A DNA stretch of 64,000 nt from Flavilitoribacter sp020436695. GTDB lineage: Bacteria; Bacteroidota; Bacteroidia; Chitinophagales; Saprospiraceae. Made by a program: the position numbers and the translations under genes. Below are positions 43,343 through 52,306 of the stretch, one piece after another (the first letter of the stretch is position 1; every line of letters begins with the position of its first letter). The stretch spans positions 62,001 to 126,000 of the forward strand of contig JAWKLQ010000032.1 of the NCBI GenBank assembly GCA_041392665.1. Direction: 5' to 3'. Below the pieces are notes generated by a model. The model searched no databases. It was not told the DNA's origin and saw only the letters and a program-made list of their open reading frames with translations.

Positions 43343-43398
43343 TATAAACTGCTACCCCTTTTTCAACCCAACGATCGGAAAAGGGGTAGCAGTTTATA
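43343..43398. terminator. Perfect 20-bp hairpin after the Kelch gene
   Basis: TATAAACTGCTACCCCTTTT (43343-43362) pairs without mismatch with its reverse complement at 43379-43398, with a 16-base loop. It closes the DUF4270/Kelch unit and could act in both directions, since runs of T lie in the stem on each strand. Confidence 0.7.
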
Positions 43399-43549
43399 CA
43401 TTGGAACATCAATTATAGTATCAGGCGGGAGTGTCCAATTAACTGTGTCTCCTTCTTGTTGCACCGTGAGTAAAATGCTAATTTTCAGCAACTTACTTAA
43501 CTCGTGAGCACATCAAAACATGAACACAGGAACATTCTCTATCAGACAA

Positions 43550-45499
43550 TTACTCTTCCTTCCGTTCAAACCGCTTCATCCGCAGATGGTGTAATTTTTC
43601 CATTTGTTCAGCCAGTTGCTCCATGCGCTGCTCAAAACGCTGCTCCAATTGCTCCTGGAGCACTTCCATTTTTTCTTCCAGCGGCTGCATTTTTTGCTCC
43701 ATCAACTTTTCCATTTCATTGTCCATCGCTTCCATTTTCTCTTCCAGAGCTTTCATTTCCGGGGAATTATCGAAAGCGTCCATTTCTTTTTCGATCGCCT
43801 CCATGGCTGCACTATACTCTTTTTCGAAAGCCGCCTGCCTTTTATCCAGGATCATACTTAACGAATCCATCTTCTGCTCCATCAGTTCAGGATTGTTTTC
43901 ATACTTTCGGGCGATCTCTTCCGTCTGGCGTTGAACCTTTTCGGACATTTTTATCATCTCTTCCTGCATCTTGCTGAAAGGCTCGCTTTCCCAAAGTTTC
44001 TGGTGCTTTACCTCCAGTTCGCGCATTATCTTCTCCCGGTCCTTCATCAATTGCTCATATGAGCTGTGCTCTGTCATCATTTTTTTCTCCATAGCTCTCA
44101 TCTCCAATTCGTATTTCTTGGTCAACTCCTGGATCTGCTGCATTTCCGGACTGTTCATCATCTCCTTTTGCAGCACATCCATTTCTTTTTGCAAAGCATC
44201 CATTTTTGATTGCAGCTCTTTATCTACAGGGGGGACCGTATCACGTACTGCCAGCTGATGTGTGCCTTTCCATTGTACGTCCAGAGCTTCGGTCAGCGCC
44301 TGGACTATGTTTGGAGCCAGAGGTTGCAACGGTTCAACCGTTGGTATATCCTCTAAAGCAACCAGTTCAGATTCATAGTCCGCTTCGGTAAAAGAATCCG
44401 CTTCCGGCACCGTTACATCCATGGGATCATCGTAGGCCATTTCGTCGTGATCAATACCTACATTTTCCCAGATGCGCATTTCCGGCAGATTTTCACCCTG
44501 AGTGCGAATAGCGAGCACACCAGTCATTATGGAGATCAACAACAGACTCCACAATCCTTTACCGATGATGCGTACTGTGCTCTCTCCACCCAATAGCCGC
44601 TGTACCCGGCCCAGCATACCTTGCGGCCGGCCGTTAAACGCCAGGCCGAGCTGACCTTGTTGTATGCGCCATTCCTCAAGTTGTGCCAGTGTTTTGACCA
44701 GCGTGAGCCGGTCTCCGGTGACCTTCACTGCCAGTTCATCGCAGCAGTGTTCCCGTTCTTCCCGGATCTGAGAGGAGATCCACCATACCGCCGGATTAAA
44801 GAACAACAATACCTCCACTGCCGACTGGATCAAATTGACCAGATAATCCAGTCGACGTACATGGGCGAGTTCGTGCGCCAGAATACATTCTACCTGCTGG
44901 GGCGACAACCCGGACAGCATACCTACCGGCAACAAAACGACCGGCTTGATCCACCCTACCAGCATCGGGCTGTTAACCCGCATGCTCTCTTTAAGTGCAA
45001 CCGGAGTTTTTACGCCAAGATCACGTCTGATCCGCAGCATTCGCTCCTGCCAGCCGGCCTCTACCATTCGTACATTGACGACGCGCAGCCGATGCAGATA
45101 AAACAATTCCGCCAGCATACGTAGCCCCATAAAGGTTATTCCCAATAACCATAGTTGCATCAGGAAAGGAAAGATGCGGTTCAGGAATCCGGAAGTATCA
45201 CTTTCCCCTGCCATCGGAACAGATAATTCCTGACTGAAGAATGCCTCCGATGTATAAGCCTGCGCCGGCACGTCGATGGCTGCAGGTTCATAGTAATACA
45301 GGAAAGTGACGATCACGGAAGAAAGTAAAAGGAAAAGAGCACCGACATTCAGGTGATACCGGAATGCCGGTGACTGCCCTCTGGTTCGGCCAAGGATAAA
45401 AGCTAACAGTAGGGTGATAATGGCTCCTTGCCAGAGGGAGTGAAGGAGGGTCCAGCCACCGGCTTGAACCCAGGCGTCGGGTATTAATTGTTGAAACAT
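43550..45499 (-). CDS. BlaR1-like M56 metalloprotease with long coiled coil
   Basis: A 649-residue membrane protein. Four hydrophobic segments lie in residues 1-240, with the zinc motif HELAH (209-213) and the supporting EREHCCDE (248-255) of family M56, then a last helix at 316-331. Residues 395-649 are almost wholly charged coiled coil rich in Met, Glu and Lys. The penicillin-binding sensor domain of true BlaR1 is absent. It lies two bases after blaI, so it should cleave or inactivate that repressor when it senses a signal. What it senses is unknown, perhaps through the coiled coil. Confidence 0.85.
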   Translation of the reverse strand: MFQQLIPDAWVQAGGWTLLHSLWQGAIITLLLAFILGRTRGQSPAFRYHLNVGALFLLLSSVIVTFLYYYEPAAIDVPAQAYTSEAFFSQELSVPMAGESDTSGFLNRIFPFLMQLWLLGITFMGLRMLAELFYLHRLRVVNVRMVEAGWQERMLRIRRDLGVKTPVALKESMRVNSPMLVGWIKPVVLLPVGMLSGLSPQQVECILAHELAHVRRLDYLVNLIQSAVEVLLFFNPAVWWISSQIREEREHCCDELAVKVTGDRLTLVKTLAQLEEWRIQQGQLGLAFNGRPQGMLGRVQRLLGGESTVRIIGKGLWSLLLISIMTGVLAIRTQGENLPEMRIWENVGIDHDEMAYDDPMDVTVPEADSFTEADYESELVALEDIPTVEPLQPLAPNIVQALTEALDVQWKGTHQLAVRDTVPPVDKELQSKMDALQKEMDVLQKEMMNSPEMQQIQELTKKYELEMRAMEKKMMTEHSSYEQLMKDREKIMRELEVKHQKLWESEPFSKMQEEMIKMSEKVQRQTEEIARKYENNPELMEQKMDSLSMILDKRQAAFEKEYSAAMEAIEKEMDAFDNSPEMKALEEKMEAMDNEMEKLMEQKMQPLEEKMEVLQEQLEQRFEQRMEQLAEQMEKLHHLRMKRFERKEE

Positions 45500-45501
45500 A
45501 C

Positions 45502-45873
45502 TTATTTCTTGTTTTCCAGGTCTTCGATCATTTTTTTAATCTGGTCCAGATCCTCACTGCTGGTCGGCTTATTGCCGAGTGCGTGCAGGACCAACTGTAG
45601 GGGAGAACCGGCAAACACGGTGTTTACCACTTTGTCTACCATATCTTCCCTTAACATTTCCGGTTGGATGGCCGCTTGGTAAATGTGCGTTTTATTGGAA
45701 GTGTCCCGCTTGAGATAACCTTTTTCGGTCATCACCTGCATGGTCTTCAGGGTGGTGGTATATACTACATCACGCTGTTCACTCAGTAGCGCATGCACTT
45801 CCCGTACACTGCTGGCTCCATTTTGCCAGAGTATTGCGAGAATATCTAATTCGGCCTCGGTAGGTTTTTTCAT
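45502..45873 (-). CDS. BlaI/MecI family repressor
   Basis: A 123-residue winged-helix repressor: KPTEAELDILAILWQNGASSVREVHALL then VVYTTTLKTMQVMTEKGYLKRD are the BlaI/MecI/CopY helix-turn-helix and wing, and the C-terminal half is the dimerisation domain where the partner protease normally cuts. It is the first gene of a two-gene operon with the M56 protease. Two copies of a palindrome straddle its promoter, so it should repress its own operon and perhaps other genes. Confidence 0.9.
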   Translation of the reverse strand: MKKPTEAELDILAILWQNGASSVREVHALLSEQRDVVYTTTLKTMQVMTEKGYLKRDTSNKTHIYQAAIQPEMLREDMVDKVVNTVFAGSPLQLVLHALGNKPTSSEDLDQIKKMIEDLENKK

Positions 45874-45890
45874 AAGTTGAAATAATTAAT

Positions 45891-45908
45891 CTACGATAAC
45901 TATCGTAC
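45891..45908. promoter_or_regulatory. BlaI operator, downstream copy
   Basis: CTACGATAACTATCGTAC is nearly palindromic (TACGATA/TATCGTA) and matches the operator type of BlaI/MecI repressors. It lies 18 bases before the blaI start codon, over the expected start of transcription. Confidence 0.8.
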
Positions 45909-45910
45909 GA

Positions 45911-45941
45911 CAAATATATACGATAACTATCGTAGATGCAA
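45911..45941 (-). promoter_or_regulatory. blaI promoter
   Basis: On the minus strand a TTG (45939-45941) is followed by 20 bases and then TATATTTG (45911-45918), an exact match to the Bacteroidota -33/-7 pattern and spacing. Operators overlap it on both sides. Confidence 0.75.
45919..45935. promoter_or_regulatory. BlaI operator, upstream copy
   Basis: TACGATAACTATCGTAG repeats the same palindrome and lies between the -33 and -7 elements, where a bound repressor would block RNA polymerase. Confidence 0.8.
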
Positions 45942-45989
45942 CCCTCCGAAGATTTTTTTCTCAAAAAAAGTTTCAGATAGTAGGAAGAT

Positions 45990-46123
45990 GGTCATGCGTC
46001 TTAATGACCGAAGGGAGGAAAAAGGTGGCGAGAATTACAAAGTTTTACCTAACTTTAACTCGCCACAAAACATAGTGGTAAGAATGATTACTAAGAAGCT
46101 GTCAAATGGGCAGCTTCTTTTTT
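45990..46123 (+). ncRNA. Candidate structured non-coding RNA C
   Basis: Three hairpins fill 134 bases with no protein gene: GGTCAT/ATGACC (45990-46009); a nested stem GTGGCGAG/CTCGCCAC (46025-46066) enclosing AAAGTT/AACTTT (46039-46056); and AAGAAGCTG/CAGCTTCTT (46093-46119) followed by six T residues. The last is a good terminator. No -7 box is obvious before it. It lies back to back with blaI. It could be a small RNA regulated with that locus, or independent. Confidence 0.45.
46093..46123 (+). terminator. Intrinsic terminator of RNA candidate C
   Basis: Nine-base-pair stem (46093-46101 with 46111-46119), nine-base loop and T6. Confidence 0.75.
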
Positions 46124-46462
46124 AAAAAAAGAAATACATGGGATTGATATCTTTCAGAAGTAAAAGATCCGGTGTGAGATGTAGTTCTTGATGTTTTGAC
46201 ACAACACTACTTGATGATACAAATATAGAAAGATCCATTTTCCCTACCGCATACAGATTTTAAGCGTTGTGAATCACAATGCATTGCACCTCAAATCACA
46301 ACAAATTCATTTTCAATGATCTGCAAAATCATGTTGTGAATTTATTCTTCACAAAGCTTCTATTTTCTGCTAATTTTCTTGAATTCATTTCTTGTATCTC
46401 TCCCTTTCGAGATATCATAATACTGAGCTGAGGCCATCCCAAAAAGTTATTCAAACAGGCTC
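46124..46462. other. AT-rich intergenic downstream of sprF
   Basis: No gene seen. It contains a TCACAACA/TGTTGTGA inverted repeat (about 46298-46343) and other TTGTGAAT copies, possibly part of the 3' end of the sprF transcript. Confidence 0.35.
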
Positions 46463-47446
46463 TCAATCCCAAGAGTAAATCAGGTTCAGTTCCGCCGAGT
46501 TTCCGAAAGCCGATCGATAAACCCCCAGCGGCACGTCAAAGCCGATCCCGATCTTGAACTGTCCGTTATAAATATTGAGGCTTTCTCCCAGTATCATACC
46601 TGTTTCAAAATGGAGCCGTGCCGAGAAAGCCGCTCCGGTTCCGCTACCTGCCCCGACGCCAAGCCAATAAAAATCACTGATCTGATAGCGGAGATTGACA
46701 TCTGCACTAATGGGACTGCCGGGCGCATACCTGATCCAGACTGATGGTTCCAGAAAAGAGGCCTCCGTACCGAACCAGCTGACCGGAATATAACCGCCGG
46801 CAACACCATAGAAATGTTGTATGCGCTCAATATTGAACGCATTATCGGAGGTATCCCTATAAACGGTATTCAGACCAAATACCTGCGGCACGGAAATGCC
46901 GGCGTAAAAAAGGTCACTGTAGTAATAAAAAGCTCCCAGGCTGAAGTCGGGATGGTAAACCCGGTCATTTTGCAGACCATCTATTTCTGCTTCGGCGAAT
47001 TCAATTTTATCTAATCTGGCCCGATATTGTACGATACCGGCGTTCAGACCAAAAACCAGTGCCTGCTCGATTCGCCGCCCCATTTCCAGCCGATAAGCAA
47101 ACTGCCCGTAGAGGCCGGTCTGATCAATAAGACCGGTCTGGTGCCGGATGATGTGCCCTCCGGTGATAATATTGTCGTAATCCGGCAGGATGAATTCGGC
47201 ATTGATCACCTGAGTATTCGGACTTCCTTCGGCCTTCCACCAGTGCTGCCGGTAGGACACCCCGACAGAATTATACCATTCATTCACCAGGTAATTGTTG
47301 GAAATACTGGCGGGATTAATCACATTCCAGTGATCGCGGTAAATACTGAAGGCCGGGAGTTGTTGGGCGTGGACCTGGGCGATAAAGCCGGTCAGCAGAA
47401 ACAGTAAAATGAAAAGAGATAGAATATTTTTAGCTTGGATCTTCAT
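46463..47446 (-). CDS. Type IX secretion PorP/SprF family membrane protein
   Basis: A 327-residue outer-membrane protein from the ATG at 47446, with a signal peptide ending AQVHAQQLP. The opening QLPAFSIYRDHWNVINPASISNNYL and YNSVGVSYRQHW motifs, and the many membrane beta strands, are the PorP/SprF signature. SprF-type proteins are encoded next to a T9SS substrate with a type B C-terminal domain and are needed for its secretion or surface attachment. Here it lies 31 bases downstream of exactly such a protein, so it is the partner of the giant adhesin. Confidence 0.88.
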   Translation of the reverse strand: MKIQAKNILSLFILLFLLTGFIAQVHAQQLPAFSIYRDHWNVINPASISNNYLVNEWYNSVGVSYRQHWWKAEGSPNTQVINAEFILPDYDNIITGGHIIRHQTGLIDQTGLYGQFAYRLEMGRRIEQALVFGLNAGIVQYRARLDKIEFAEAEIDGLQNDRVYHPDFSLGAFYYYSDLFYAGISVPQVFGLNTVYRDTSDNAFNIERIQHFYGVAGGYIPVSWFGTEASFLEPSVWIRYAPGSPISADVNLRYQISDFYWLGVGAGSGTGAAFSARLHFETGMILGESLNIYNGQFKIGIGFDVPLGVYRSAFGNSAELNLIYSWD

Positions 47447-47477
47447 GATCTTTGGGTTTTGGGTGTAGCCTAACGTA

Positions 47478-50400
47478 TTATCTGACCACATAAATGGTCT
47501 GTTGTCGCTCGAATTCTCCTTCCGGCACAGTTGTTTTTAAGTGGCAGTAATAAGCCCCCTGCGGTACCGGAGTCCCCTTAAACATACCTTTCCACGGAGG
47601 AGCATTGGTGTAATCATTGGAATGAAAGACGATCTCTCCCCATTGATTGGCAATGGTCATCTCAAGCCGGAGTTCCGAATCGCCGGGCGTATAGCCAAGT
47701 ATGGTCAGTTCATCGTTGCGCCCGTCTCCATCCGGCGTGATCCCTTCTGCCACATAGGGCAGGTTCAGCACGTCGATCGCAACCGTCGCCGTATCACAGG
47801 TTCCTGAACAGGTCCCTCCCAGATAACAGACCTGATATACGAATTCCACCCTGCCCCGACGCATTTCGGTCTCGTAGAAACGAAAGCCGTGATCCAGGGT
47901 TTCCAGCGTGCCGAAATCAGGTTCGGTAAGCGCCGTCAGTTCATAATCCGTTCCTTCGGCAATATTGTCGTTTTTCAACACATCCATAAAGATCTCCGTA
48001 TTGGCCCGCTCGAGGATAAAGGCATCGGGTTGTGCAAAAAGCGCACTTTCGTACAGCACGAGGACCGTATCCGAACCTACTGTTCCACAAGCCGGTATCT
48101 CCACCGTCCAGACAAACAAGTTCACTCCGGGTGATAGGTTCAGAGCAGTGGTACTTGCACTACCCGGGTTATTGATCGTTGCACCGGACAGGCTCATCCA
48201 GCTACCGATCCCGGGCCCGGGGTCACAGGCCTGCAGTTGTACGCTGTTATCGCAGGCCGTCTGATCATCACCGGCACAAATAGGATTGCCAACAGGCAGT
48301 CCGTTTACGATCAGATCAAACGGGCCGGTCTGATCGTTCAGACAATCCCCGTCCCGGGCAATTACATAATAGGCTCCGGCATCTTCCGGTTGAATATTGG
48401 GCAGGATCACCATCGGCTCGGCGGTACGGATGGTATCTCTTGCGGGAGTGATCCACATATATTCGAGCGTGCCAAGATTATTGGTACTCAGAATGAGTTC
48501 TTCGCCCTGACATAGCTCGTCTTCGCCCTGGATGTAGTTTAATACGCCGCTTAAGCTTTCCCGAAATACCAGTTCTACTGCATTGGATTCATCCAGGCAG
48601 GGATCGGAAAGATCCACCTGGTTCCCACCGGCAGCGCTGGCATTACCCACCAGGGCAGAAGCCCGGTATACCGTATTGAGCGTCATATTATCGGGATTGA
48701 AATCAAAGACGGGTTGGAGATTGATTTTCACAATTTGCCCGTTCAACTCACGGAGTGCGAATACCAGGGCATCATCCGCATCCTGTACGTCATCGCCATT
48801 ATGAACCAAAGCAATTGGCGTATTCTGGCAAGATTGTACCACTCCATTCGTCGCCTGCATACTTCCTGCATTACTGGTACATACGCCACTTCCCGAATCA
48901 ATTCCGATCCGGAAGCGGAGGGAGGTCATACATCCGTTGGCATCGCTCACTTGCAGGGAATATTGCCCCGACTGTAGGTTCAGGATATTGGCAGTTCCGG
49001 CGGCTGATAAAGTCGCCGATCCCGACTCTGGGCCACTCCAGCTGTAGTTATAAGGCGCCTGCCCACCGGACAGGTCAAACTGCAAACTCCCATCCGGTAG
49101 CGAGGCACTCGATGCAGAATCGATCATTACATTGCTGATCTCCGGCAACGCATTGATGGTAACACTCACGGCTATGGAAGCAGTACAGCCACCTCCGTCC
49201 ATGACCTGATATAGAAGGTCAATTGTACCGGTCTGCGCTGCCGATGCATCGATCAATAGGTTTTCGGTATTTTCATTGCTGAGTTGGTAATTGCCGGCTG
49301 AACCGCTTCCCTGGTCTATCCACTGGTGCGTGTAGGGTGATGTTCCTCCGCTAACTGTTCCAACTACATTTCCGGTACTTCCCTGACAGATTGGGCTAAT
49401 GTCTACGCTTACAGCGGGGCCATCCGGGCTGCCCAGTTCCACGGACAGGACTGGACCACTACAACCAAAACCATCGGTAAGTACAATATCCGTATAGATA
49501 CCAGGACCTAGATTGTCGACAATAATTTCTCCCGTAGCGGAAGCATCCTGCGAAATATTGATCACCGCGCCGGCCAGTGTGTACCTTCCATCATAAGCTT
49601 CACCGGGAGTCAATCCACTGATCACAAAATTTCCATCCGGATCTCCACAGGTACTTGGATCGGTACCGCTAACCGTATAATTGGGAACGGTGCGGATCCG
49701 AAAGGTCATATCATCGGATGCCGGCAAACAAAATGCATTGCCGGAAGTAGTCAGGGTCAGGACAGCGCCCTGCGTGGTAATGTCATTTGGCCCGGGCGTG
49801 TAAATTGCATCCAGGGCCGTCTCATCGGAAAAAGTACCGTCGCCATCTGTCGTCCAAAGCGCATCCGTAGCACCGCCGCTAAAACTTCCGGCCAGTTGCA
49901 CGGTCTCTCCATTACAGATCTCCTGATCCGGGCCGGCATCCGCGCTATCACTACTGCTGGTATAGATGATCACCATCTCGTCCTGCACATCGGGGCAAAG
50001 CCCCAGCCCGGAAGCATCCACCGCAGTTAGGGTGAGGGTGACACTGGCTATGCCGACGGGAGGTGTATAAACGGCATCGGGCACCAATTCATCTGGACTA
50101 AAAGTACCACCGGCGACCGTAGCGCTCCATCCTCCGGAAGTTCCTGTACCTCCTACTGACCCGGCCAGCGTAGCCGGCGTGCCGGCACATAAGGTTTGAT
50201 CCGGGCCGGCATATACTGTGGGGCCGGCTACGTAGGTCAGAATCATCTCATCACTTAGGTTGGGGCAGTCTACTGTTCCATTGGTAGTACTTAAAGTCAA
50301 AGTGATGCTTGTTGCTCCGGTCGGTGGAGTGTACACGGCATCCAAGGCGGTGGCATCCGGTGAAAAAGTGCCACCGGCAACCGAAGCCGTCCAAATACCC

Positions 50401-52205
50401 GGCGCATTCGGATCGACGCCGATACTCCCTGCAAGAGTAGCCGGTTCGTCAGCACAAAGCGTTTGATCCGGCCCGGCATTGGGTTGTTCCGGTGCAGGTG
50501 AAACAGTAACTACCATCCGGTCCCGGTCAATGCATCCACGGGAATCGGTGACGAGGAGCTCATAGACTGTAGTTGCTGTAGGAGTCACGGTAATGACAGC
50601 GCCGTCCCCACCGGGGTCCCAGGTAAAGGAATAAGGGCCGAGGCCACCCGTGGCACTTCCATTCAGCGTGGCCGATTCGCCCTCACAGATCGTCTGATCG
50701 GCTCCTGCATCAGCAGTCGGTCCGTCCACTTCACCTACAGTAGCTGTATCCGCCGCACGACAGCCATTAGCATCCTGAATAGTAACGGAGTAAGTGCCGG
50801 GAGGCAGATTGGATATGGTAGCCGTTGTGCCTCCATTACTCCAGTTGAATTGATACGGGCCTATGCCGCCACTCGGATTGGCAGAAATGCTACCGCTATT
50901 TTGCGCTACACAACTGGGTGTAACATCAATATTTGCGTTAATAACCGGGCAACTGATCGTCTGGCAGGTAGCAAAAGGCGATGTATTTGGGAAGGTGCCC
51001 GTGGATTCCGTAACCGTAGCAGTGACGACATCACCCAGCGCCACTTGTCCGGTCACATTCAGGGTCCAGACACCACCGGCCACCGTAGCTGTACCCAAAA
51101 AAGTTTTTCCCTGACAGGCTGTACCGGGAAAACAGCCGGTAAGATCCTGCAGAAATATTTCTACCGTTCCTCCGGCTACATTACTGGTACCGGAGACGGC
51201 AGTAGTCGACGCATCCGTAATATCGATCAGCATAGTATTACCACTCCGGGCGATCGCGGAACTCAGGTTACAGAACATACTGTTCTCAGTGATCGTCGTC
51301 TGATTAGCAGCATCTACATTGATACCGATCCGGCTGTAGGCAATGGCATTTCTTGCAATAGTACCACCACCGATAAGGTTATCCAATATGGTGATCGCTA
51401 CCCCCGTATTACTGAGGTTACCATTAAGGGCTGAATTCGTACCAATGAGGTTGTCCGAAATATCAAAGCCCAGATTACCACGAAGCGCGATCCCTCCGGC
51501 ATTATTATCACCGATCACGGAATTGATGACTGTAATGAAAGGCGGACTAGCGGTTGTAGAGCTGGTAAAATCTATTCCTCTTCCGGTATTGCCCAGCCCG
51601 GAAGTAAAGGCGGGATCTGTACCTACATAATTCCCTTCAAAATCAACATCTACCTGAATAGGTACAAATAAACCGTGTCCTCCATTCAGGATCATAATAT
51701 TTCCCTTGCCGGTCTCGCCGATCCGGGTGGAGATCTTCCCTGAAGTGGCTCCGGCCTCGATGGCATCTCCCCCAAAGTTCTGGATCTGCAGACCGTAGAT
51801 CTCTATTTGATCGCCAAAAACAGACAACCCATTGGGTGTACCCGTAAGCAGGCTTCCGTCGATGATCACATCTCCCAAATTATAGGAGTTGTCCAGCATG
51901 GCGTCAATGATCGTCTCATCATCTATCATAACCGGCAGGGGCGTTCCCCGTACAAAGATGGTAAAAGGAGCCGAACCGGTAGAAAAATCAAATTTAATGA
52001 TGCTGGGCACGCCGTCTGAGTTGGCAGCTGTGATGGCCGACCGCAGGCTGCAATCACCAACCTGACAGCCACCAGTGGCCGTATCCACGGTCTTGGTGAC
52101 AATATAAGTCTGCGTCTGCTGAGCCAGTGCAGGAAAGCTACAGGCCAGTGCAAACAGGAAGAAGATCCATTTCACTCGAATAGGGATTTGGGTGTTCGTT
52201 CTCAT
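47478..52205 (-). CDS. Giant T9SS surface adhesin with gliding-type C-terminus
   Basis: About 1,575 residues from the ATG at 52205 (the frame extends to 52280 over a hairpin, but the signal peptide starts here). After the signal peptide (ending PALAQQ), residues 40-340 are a right-handed beta-helix region (CSLRSAITAANSD and many NxIxxN turns). Next come an Ig-like domain, a SprB-like repeat (GGIGPYQFNWSNGGTTATI) and four AGxDQxxC repeats of ~80-90 residues each. The last ~85 residues (VAEGITPDGDGRNDELTI through QTIYVVR) are the gliding-motility type B domain that directs export through type IX secretion. The downstream gene encodes its SprF partner. Confidence 0.88.
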   Translation of the reverse strand: MRTNTQIPIRVKWIFFLFALACSFPALAQQTQTYIVTKTVDTATGGCQVGDCSLRSAITAANSDGVPSIIKFDFSTGSAPFTIFVRGTPLPVMIDDETIIDAMLDNSYNLGDVIIDGSLLTGTPNGLSVFGDQIEIYGLQIQNFGGDAIEAGATSGKISTRIGETGKGNIMILNGGHGLFVPIQVDVDFEGNYVGTDPAFTSGLGNTGRGIDFTSSTTASPPFITVINSVIGDNNAGGIALRGNLGFDISDNLIGTNSALNGNLSNTGVAITILDNLIGGGTIARNAIAYSRIGINVDAANQTTITENSMFCNLSSAIARSGNTMLIDITDASTTAVSGTSNVAGGTVEIFLQDLTGCFPGTACQGKTFLGTATVAGGVWTLNVTGQVALGDVVTATVTESTGTFPNTSPFATCQTISCPVINANIDVTPSCVAQNSGSISANPSGGIGPYQFNWSNGGTTATISNLPPGTYSVTIQDANGCRAADTATVGEVDGPTADAGADQTICEGESATLNGSATGGLGPYSFTWDPGGDGAVITVTPTATTVYELLVTDSRGCIDRDRMVVTVSPAPEQPNAGPDQTLCADEPATLAGSIGVDPNAPGIWTASVAGGTFSPDATALDAVYTPPTGATSITLTLSTTNGTVDCPNLSDEMILTYVAGPTVYAGPDQTLCAGTPATLAGSVGGTGTSGGWSATVAGGTFSPDELVPDAVYTPPVGIASVTLTLTAVDASGLGLCPDVQDEMVIIYTSSSDSADAGPDQEICNGETVQLAGSFSGGATDALWTTDGDGTFSDETALDAIYTPGPNDITTQGAVLTLTTSGNAFCLPASDDMTFRIRTVPNYTVSGTDPSTCGDPDGNFVISGLTPGEAYDGRYTLAGAVINISQDASATGEIIVDNLGPGIYTDIVLTDGFGCSGPVLSVELGSPDGPAVSVDISPICQGSTGNVVGTVSGGTSPYTHQWIDQGSGSAGNYQLSNENTENLLIDASAAQTGTIDLLYQVMDGGGCTASIAVSVTINALPEISNVMIDSASSASLPDGSLQFDLSGGQAPYNYSWSGPESGSATLSAAGTANILNLQSGQYSLQVSDANGCMTSLRFRIGIDSGSGVCTSNAGSMQATNGVVQSCQNTPIALVHNGDDVQDADDALVFALRELNGQIVKINLQPVFDFNPDNMTLNTVYRASALVGNASAAGGNQVDLSDPCLDESNAVELVFRESLSGVLNYIQGEDELCQGEELILSTNNLGTLEYMWITPARDTIRTAEPMVILPNIQPEDAGAYYVIARDGDCLNDQTGPFDLIVNGLPVGNPICAGDDQTACDNSVQLQACDPGPGIGSWMSLSGATINNPGSASTTALNLSPGVNLFVWTVEIPACGTVGSDTVLVLYESALFAQPDAFILERANTEIFMDVLKNDNIAEGTDYELTALTEPDFGTLETLDHGFRFYETEMRRGRVEFVYQVCYLGGTCSGTCDTATVAIDVLNLPYVAEGITPDGDGRNDELTILGYTPGDSELRLEMTIANQWGEIVFHSNDYTNAPPWKGMFKGTPVPQGAYYCHLKTTVPEGEFERQQTIYVVR

Positions 52206-52247
52206 TGAACCGGTTTCTGTGATTTGGGGGAAGGTGTTTTCTATATT

Positions 52248-52300
52248 GTGATGTGGTGATATGATGATGTGGTGTTTCACTCACCATATCACCACATCAC
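52248..52300. terminator. Perfect 16-bp hairpin between caspase and adhesin genes
   Basis: GTGATGTGGTGATATG (52248-52263) pairs perfectly with CATATCACCACATCAC (52285-52300), and five more AT pairs extend it after one mismatch. It lies in the 101-base gap of the putative operon. It has no T-run, so it could be an RNA processing or partial termination site rather than a full stop. Confidence 0.5.
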
Positions 52301-52306
52301 TATATA

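Noticed and set aside
43504..43977. Rightward 157-codon frame
   Set aside because: Antisense to the coiled coil of the BlaR1-like gene; long because that repeat-like, purine-rich region has few stops on the other strand.
50850..51434. Rightward 194-codon frame inside the adhesin
   Set aside because: Antisense to the adhesin, whose strong codon pattern leaves few stops; composition is unlike a real protein.
52206..52280. N-terminal extension of the adhesin
   Set aside because: The extra 25 residues are encoded by the 16-bp hairpin and precede the signal peptide, so the ATG at 52205 is preferred.
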